DNA of 64,000 bases, from NCBI GenBank assembly GCA_015178975.1, contig WHVD01000134.1, forward strand, positions 1-64,000. Reading direction: 5' to 3'. Under the pieces are notes generated by a model, which worked only from the letters and a program-made list of their open reading frames with translations, did not search any database and was not told the DNA's origin. Shown piece by piece: positions 57,893 through 64,000 of this stretch (position 1 is the stretch's first letter; the number at the start of each line of letters is the position of its first letter). The DNA comes from Hysterangium stoloniferum. Taxonomy: Eukaryota; Basidiomycota; Agaricomycetes; Hysterangiales; Hysterangiaceae. Both the position numbers and the translations under genes were made by a program.

Positions 57893-58369
57893 CTTACCAA
57901 TTCTCCTTCTTTTTCCAGAAGAACAAGCCCCACACAATACTCATAAAAATGGTTCATACATTCTGTACCAGCTTATGGCTGTTAATATTTTCATAGACTC
58001 GCAATTTCACCCCTGTCTCAACACCCAGGCTGGTACAATCAGATTCTCAACACTCTGAGTTGATGACTCCAAGTAACTCCAATAAATGGAAATGTGCAAG
58101 GGCAAAAAAAAAGGCAAAAAGGCTACAGCAACAATTGCACAAAGGCATACAACAGAGCAGGCTTCAGTTGAGATAGAAGACCCTACAAATAAAGTTGCTA
58201 ATGACTCAGAGCAAGAACCTTGACACTGCCATTGGTCCAGGACTGCAAGGTACAGTAGGGGACAAAACTGTCCCAATGTTTTGTTAATTCTGATTAAATG
58301 GTTTATTACTGGTCAAATAAATTTCCTAAAATTGTGGAAATATTCTCAGATATACCTGAACATACTAAC
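57893..58369. other. Interval with a possible DNA-transposon end
   Basis: At about 58252 the sequence CAGTAGGGGACAAAACTG resembles a Tc1/mariner terminus, next to TA. I see no transposase domain that I can defend here. Confidence 0.3.
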
Positions 58370-59155
58370 TGTTATGACTGGAATTCCTGCCGGACTCCGG
58401 GCACTAACTTATATGCACCTGCACCCTATATACACCAATTGTCAGTTTACCATAATTCCTGCCAGACTCTGTATGTCAGACTTGTCCACATTTGACTTCG
58501 TTACTTCATGTATCAGTCACCGGAATACCCACCAGACTCCATCCCTGTCTATCTCCGACCCTGTCCCATGCATCAGTCACCAGACCCCACTTGGAAAACC
58601 TATCAGCCCTCTAACTGAGCCCCATTCCTGTTATAGTCAAATGACCTGTCATGATTCAGACTCCACTCCTGCTCCATTCCCATTATGGTTTTATGACCTG
58701 TCATGATTTGGACTCTGCTCCATTCTGTCCTGTTCCTAACATCAAGTTTGGTATTTACTTATCTCATTTTATATTTGCTAGTTTAGTTTTCATTATTACT
58801 GGATTTGGTATGTTATTCATTCCACAGTCTATATAGTCTGGCAGATGTTGTACATACATACAATCCAGTCAGAAAATCAGCTTAGATTTCCCCCAGTAAT
58901 CTTAGTATATTTTCCACTCTAAATTCCTCTTTGAAACACACTGCTCTTACTCGTTGGAGCCCATGGGCTCCAACCCATCTATCACTTGAACTCCAACTTA
59001 TCTATCTCGATTCCCTGGACTCCCTGGGATTTCCGTCCACTTGTTTGAAATTGGACAAGATGATCTTGTGATGGTGCAGCCTATAAGCTGAAGCCAAGTC
59101 CTACCGGCTTTTCTGTGGGTTTCTCCGAAAACCCTCCATGTATACACTCTTAACA
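58370..59155 (+). repeat. 5' LTR of element 3 (786 bp)
   Basis: TGTTATGACTGG to CTTAACA. TATATA at 58830-58835, AGTCAGAAAAT at 58867-58877, core motif at 59070-59101. The primer site ATTTTCTGACT follows at 59158-59168. Confidence 0.92.
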
Positions 59156-59189
59156 GTATTTTCTGACTAAGACTCGCAGATTGTTCAAT

Positions 59190-61090
59190 ATGCCACCAAG
59201 AAGAAAAGCACATGTACAGGAATCATTATCTGGACTGTCGACTCTTCATTCCCCACTTACTTTGTATATCAGCCAGACACTCACAAACCAGCCGGACACC
59301 ATGGAAGAAGCCTGTATCAAAGAAGTCCCAGAAAACCAGGATGAATCTGAGCATGAGGACGAGTCTGTGGCCCCCAACAAGGGCAAGGGTGTTGAAAATC
59401 CTCCATCTAATGATTGACCGCCACTTTCGGATCCTGCCTCTGAGTATTTAGCAATCACTTTAGAAAGGTTGATGAATCATATGCTCAGAGAAGGCAAAAA
59501 GAAGGACCTGGAACCTCTGTGGTCAAAAGTCAATGCTCTGGAACCCTTCACAGGTTCCAACCCAAACAAACTCTCTACTTTCCTCATGCAATGTCACTTC
59601 AATTTCTGCAATCGATCCGCTGCATTCTCCACAGACTCCCAAAAAGTCAACTATGCACTTTCATACTTGTCAGGATCTGCATTGAAATGGTTTGAACCAG
59701 CTTTTAGCAGACTTTCTGAGGAAGAGCTGCTTTGGCTCAAAGATTGGGATGCTTTTGTTGAGGAGCTTGAAACCAACTTTGGCCCGTATGACCGGACCAG
59801 GGAAGCCAAGAATAGTCTCACTAATCTTCACATGAAGGACACGCAGTGCATCATGGACTATATCATCCAATTCAATAATCTTGCAGCTCATTGTCAGTGG
59901 GACAATCCCACTCTCCACCACCAATTCTATGCCAGTCTGCCGTCCTGCCTTAAAGATGAAGTCTCAAAAGGAGAAGATGGCAAGTCAAAAACCCTGTCCT
60001 GTATGTGCCTTAAGGCTCAAAACACGGATGCATGATTTTGGGAACGTCATGCAGAAGTTGCCTGTGAGACCTCCATAGACAAAGTGAACAAGTCTATGGC
60101 TGATAAAACCAACAACAACAACTCCTCAACCAGCAACCAGAACTCCACACAATCCGACAAGGAGGGTGTTTATAATTACTATAATCTCAAATATCTACTA
60201 ATAAAAGTCTTATTTTTACAAAACTCCATCTTTAAATAGTGATATCTATTCTGAAACAATTATATCATCAAAAAACAACCATCAGAAATAGTTCTCCATA
60301 TTACATCTTATACAACCCATAGTTATTTAACAAATTCCATTGTATATAATTTCCTTCCTTTTACAGATGCCTACTAATACTTTTATTGGTACTTTGTCTT
60401 TTAAAAGCTGTAATGTAGTTATTTCCTAGTAAAATATATGAGATGTCATTGGAAATTTTTCATCCTATGGCCTTCTTTATTAAGTGAAATTACCTATATA
60501 TTCTGGGTATGTTGAATCAAGTAGAAATCTGTTCAGATTGACAGATCCATTCCGAAGTAATACATATGTATTTAGAGGTGCCAATGATATACATATGCAT
60601 GGAATGGACTACCTAAAGGTATCTACTTTTTAAAAGTATTAGTGTTTCAAACTATTAATTTTTTTTATTGTCTACTTGTGTCTGGAAAGATTCTTTAGTT
60701 TGTAATGTATGAGAGAGTTTAAAACTTTCAAAAAGTTTTAAAAACCAAATTATGTTTGAATCACATCCCAGATGTTTAAATGACCTTTAGAGTATATTAG
60801 AATTTGGTATACTTGATAGTTTTCAGATATCCTCCCAAGAAGAACGATAAAAAGTCTTCGAACAACAACAACAACAACAACAACAAAGGTTAGCAGTCCG
60901 GCAAGCAAACTGGAAAACCTGACCTCACAGGCAAGCTCAGACCCAATGGCAAATTGACCCCACAAGAAAGGCAACGTAGTATGGACAATAACCTTAGTCT
61001 CTTGTGCAGAAAAACTGGTCATCGAGTCCTGGAATGTCCACTGGCAAAAGCAAACTCTGCAAAGGGTCAAACAGCCAAGACCTCCACAGA
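59190..61090 (+). pseudogene. gag: gag of element 3, broken and interrupted
   Basis: Colinear with gag of element 1: N-terminus MPPRRKAHVQESLSG, capsid domain 59469-60035, zinc knuckle CRKTGHRVLEC near 61000-61045. Stops at 59415-59417 and 60033-60035 (the latter replaces the Arg of ARYW, CGA to TGA). A foreign AT-rich segment splits the Lys/Asn linker at 60162-60836. A deletion near 61085 removes the gag stop and joins gag to pol in one frame. Confidence 0.88.
60162..60836. mobile_element. AT-rich insertion (675 bp) in gag of element 3
   Basis: The gag text breaks after GACAAG and resumes AAGAAGAACGAT, so three bases (AAG) are duplicated around the insert. The ends GAGGGTG and CCTCCC are roughly inverted. 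No ORF or known terminus, so the class is uncertain. Confidence 0.6.
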
Positions 61091-64000
61091 CTCTGTGCGG
61101 GTTGGGGGTTGCATTGCCTCTCCGCACATTCAAGAGTTTACCCATCTCAATGCATCTGCTCTTTCACATTCTGATTCATTTTTTATTAAACTTATGTCTA
61201 ATATGATTCTGAAATTCATTTTTTCAGCTCTCATAGATTCCAGCTCAACTCATTGTTTTTTAGATACAAAATTCACACAAAAAAATCTGTTGTCAACTTA
61301 CCTGATAAATCCTGTCAGCCTCCACCTTTTCAATGGCACAAGCAATTCAGTTGTCACCCAAGCACTTGTGATTTATCCATCTGTTTCCTGTGTGGAACAT
61401 CTCAGTTGGTCACTTTCTACATGACCCAGTTAGACTCAAGTTGCTCGGTGGTCCTAGAACACAACTGACTTACCCACTACAATCTGTTGGTTGACTGGGT
61501 AGCTAACAGTATCACTTTCCAGACACCCATGGCAGCCAAGGAAACTGTACCCAACATGGCCTCCACAGCACCTGCAGTCTCAAGGACTCCTGTGATCCCA
61601 TGGCTTCCCCAGAATCCATGGCACCTCTGTCTATTTCTCTGATTAATGCTGCAGCTTTTATTAGGGCTACAAAAATGGATGGGTCTCAGGCATTCACTAT
61701 CAATTTAAAAATTGATGAAGCAACCAGCCATTTTTCAACCCTGGTATCTGAATCTGAGCAAGCTGCTGATCTAGAAGGTGTTCCAGAGAAATATCATGAC
61801 TTCATGGATGTTTTTAGTAAGTGGAAAGCTGACCGGCTCCCACCCCACAGAGAGTACAACTTAAAAATTGACCTCAAAGAAGGTGCCCAGCCACCCCTAG
61901 GACATATTTACCCACTCTCAACTATGGAACTCTGTGCAATCTGTGATTTCCTGGATGAACATTTGTCCATAGGTTTTATCAGACCCTCAAAGTCTCCTTT
62001 TGGAGCACCTGTTCTGTTTGTCAGGAAAAAGGATGGATCCCTTAGACTATGTGTTGATTTCAGAGGACTCAATGCTGTCACAAAAAAGGATAAGTATCCA
62101 CTTCCACTTATATCTGACCTCCTCGATGCTCCACGGAATGCCCAGATTTACACCAAAATAGATCTCAAACATGCATATCATTTGGTCTGGATTGCTGCGG
62201 GTGATGAATGGAAAACCACTTTTAGAACCTGTTATGGGGCCTTTGAGTGGTTGGTGATGCCCTTTGGACTCACCAATGCTCCATCTGTTTTTCAGCATTT
62301 TATCAATGACATTTTTTCCAACATGCTCGATGTATGCATCATTGTTACTTGGATGACATTCTTATCTACTCTGAGGACCCTGCAGAACATGACAAACAGG
62401 TCCGTGAAGTTCTCTGGAGACTCAGACAACATGGTTTATTTGCAAATGGTAAAAAATGTACTTTTGACACAGACTCCATGGAATACCTGGGCTTCATGAT
62501 GGGACCCAATGGACTCCGCATGGATGAAACTAAAGTACAAGTCATCAAAGATTGGCCAGAACTGTTACGACCGTGTCGCAACCCTATCGGCCCCGAGGTT
62601 ATCGCCACTTGTCAATGTTTCAAGTCATCCTCTCGGAAACCATCGGCCCCAAAGCTGACGAATGTTTCGCGAAGATCAAACTCCATTTACGCCCACGTCA
62701 AAATAACTCGTATTGCCTGGTCAAACTTTGATACGTCCCCTTTTATTATGTTGATCCGTTCAATCTTATGTTTCGCATATGTCTATCTATATTTGTAGTC
62801 CTTGAACCATTTCCTTTTATCGTAATCCCGCTCTCGGTTATCATCGGCCTCCGAACTAATCATAAACTTCCCGTTCCTAGTCAAGCTTATTGCTAACACC
62901 GTGTTCCGCCCTTCTCCCCATGAGTATTTTCCAGATGCCTGTTACTTGTATATGAACCCGCTGTAATTGTAGTTACAAAATCAATCAGAATATCGACTCA
63001 GAATACCCTCATACGTCTGCAGCAGTCTCATACTAAGAATCCCCCTTCCGCCTTCGCGTGCGCTCACCCACTCTCGGCCCCGACCCCTTGGCCCGACACT
63101 TGACTTGTCCTTCGGTTCCGATCGGTATCTCGCCGAAAGGTTCTTCTTAGGATTAGTCTCTGCCCGTCCGAAATTTAAGGACAACCTACGGATATTTGTG
63201 AGGGCGCAGCACACAAGCTGAAGCCAAGTCCTTCCGATCGGTCCTTGTCGGTCACTGACATTAGTCAGTTTTTAGTTCTTAACAAGAACCCCAAAAAGTC
63301 AAAGATATACAATCTTTTCTCAGCTTTGCCAATTTTTACCGACGGTTTATCCATGGATATTCTGACATTACAGTTCCCCTTACCCATCTTATGCATAAGG
63401 ATACTCCGTGGAACTTTAATGACAAGTGTCAAAAAGCTTTCAATCTCTTAAAAAATTCTTTTTCTTCAGCTCCTATCCTGTCACATTGGAAACCAGACTT
63501 CCAGCTCATTGGTGAAATGGATGCCTTGGACTATGCACTTGGAGCCATTCTGTCTATCCAGGACTCTGACAGTGAAGTCCACCCCATGGCTTTTCTGTCC
63601 CCGACTTTTACCAGAGCAGACCTCAATTACGGCATTCATGATAAGGAACTCCTGGCAATTTTTTCAGCTTTCAAAACATGGCAACACTATTTGGAAGGCT
63701 TGGGAATTCCATTGGCATTGTAACAGATCACAAAAACCTGGAATACTTTTCTACTAAAGAACTTTTGACCTGCCAGCAGGCCCACTGGTCTGAATACTTA
63801 TCAGCTTTCAATATGATTATCCACTTTTGACCTGGCCATCTTGGTGGCAAACCTGACGCTTTAACTAGATGATGGGATGTCTATCCTAAAGAGGGGAGCA
63901 ATGACTATGCCATGGTAAACCCACACAACTTGAAACCCATTTTCATGAATCAGCAACTTACCACATCAGTCCCTGCAACTTTCCTCATCCATCCCATTGT
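61090..64000 (+). pseudogene. pol: pol of element 3, broken (protease to RNase H)
   Basis: Protease is seen as ALIDSSSTHCF (the Gly of the DSG triad is now Ser). RT at 61600-62560 is nearly continuous, with a one-base loss around 62346 just before the YLDDILIYS box. After the solo LTR, pol resumes in the FANFYRRFI region (63320) and RNase H (EMDALDYALGAILSIQDSD, 63500-63580; the catalytic D-A-S pattern has changed). It continues broken to the window edge. Confidence 0.88.
62563..63284 (+). repeat. Solo LTR, family B, with perfect 5-bp target duplication
   Basis: 722 bp, TGTTACGACC to CTTAACA, flanked by AGAAC on both sides (62558-62562 and 63285-63289). It interrupts the WPEPRKV codons of pol. 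The core motif is at 63200-63231. Confidence 0.95.

Larger units (their letters stand above)
58370..64000 (+). mobile_element. Chromovirus element 3, decayed (3' end beyond window)
   Basis: 5' LTR, self-priming site, gag and pol through RNase H, running off the right edge. It has a 675-bp insertion in gag and a solo LTR of family B in pol. The stop codons and most amino-acid changes relative to element 1 are CpG-to-TpG/CpA changes. Confidence 0.93.

Noticed and set aside
57893..58300. A Tc1/mariner transposase split by the solo LTR at 57073
   Set aside because: One terminus-like sequence at about 58252 is suggestive, but no catalytic block could be read on either side.
1..64000. tRNA or rRNA genes, CRISPR arrays, bacterial operons
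   Set aside because: No cloverleaf, rRNA segment or spacer-repeat array was recognised. Introns and element types are eukaryotic.

Overview
The window is a repeat-rich stretch of a filamentous basidiomycete genome, most likely an agaricomycete. The evidence is: host genes with many 49-65 nt GT-AG introns; an eIF3i gene beside a BTB-domain gene; a Git3/cAMP-receptor-like GPCR; a secreted beta-helix protein; a Zn2Cys6 transcription factor; chromodomain Ty3/gypsy elements; and a tyrosine-recombinase (DIRS/Ngaro-like) retroelement. I cannot name the genus from sequence alone.

Layout. 1-5318: a young, CpG-rich chromovirus (element 1, minus strand) with gag, pol and its 5' LTR; its 3' end is off the left edge. 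It abuts, and probably interrupts, the 3' LTR of a small gag-only LTR element (5320-7093). 7096-11160: LTR fragments, a perfect 26-copy 16-bp minisatellite and a copia-like solo LTR. 11.2-19.5 kb: mostly unassignable sequence with gene fragments and dispersed repeats. 19.8-23.2 kb: an intact secreted-protein gene (242 aa), a decayed BTB copy and a decayed second copy of the secreted gene. 24.2-27.3 kb: a Tc1/mariner element holding a solo LTR, a second Tc1 fragment and a MITE. 27.3-27.9 kb: an eIF3i pseudogene. 28.2-36.2 kb: chromovirus element 2, CpG-depleted, with a solo LTR in pol, a copia solo LTR in its 3' LTR and an antisense spliced gene between integrase and 3' LTR. 36.9-38.7 kb: an intact BTB gene plus the 3' half of eIF3i. 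38.7-41.5 kb: a tyrosine-recombinase retroelement relic. 41.6-44.3 kb: a BTB paralogue with one nonsense codon, convergent with the complete eIF3i gene (333 aa, 6 exons). 46-56 kb: GPCR, beta-helix protein and Zn2Cys6 factor. 57-64 kb: a solo LTR and chromovirus element 3, cut by the right edge.

How the parts relate. An ancestral module, [secreted gene, minus] - [BTB, plus] - [eIF3i, minus], appears to have been duplicated several times, with transposons filling the joins. The chromovirus family carries an 11-nt match between the predicted mRNA 5' end and the primer-binding site in all three copies where both can be seen, which points to Tf1/sushi-type self-priming. A core of about 32 bp recurs in eleven LTRs. 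The least expected item is the antisense gene inside element 2. It would encode a coiled-coil protein with a Zn2Cys6-spaced cysteine cluster, now broken by in-frame stops.
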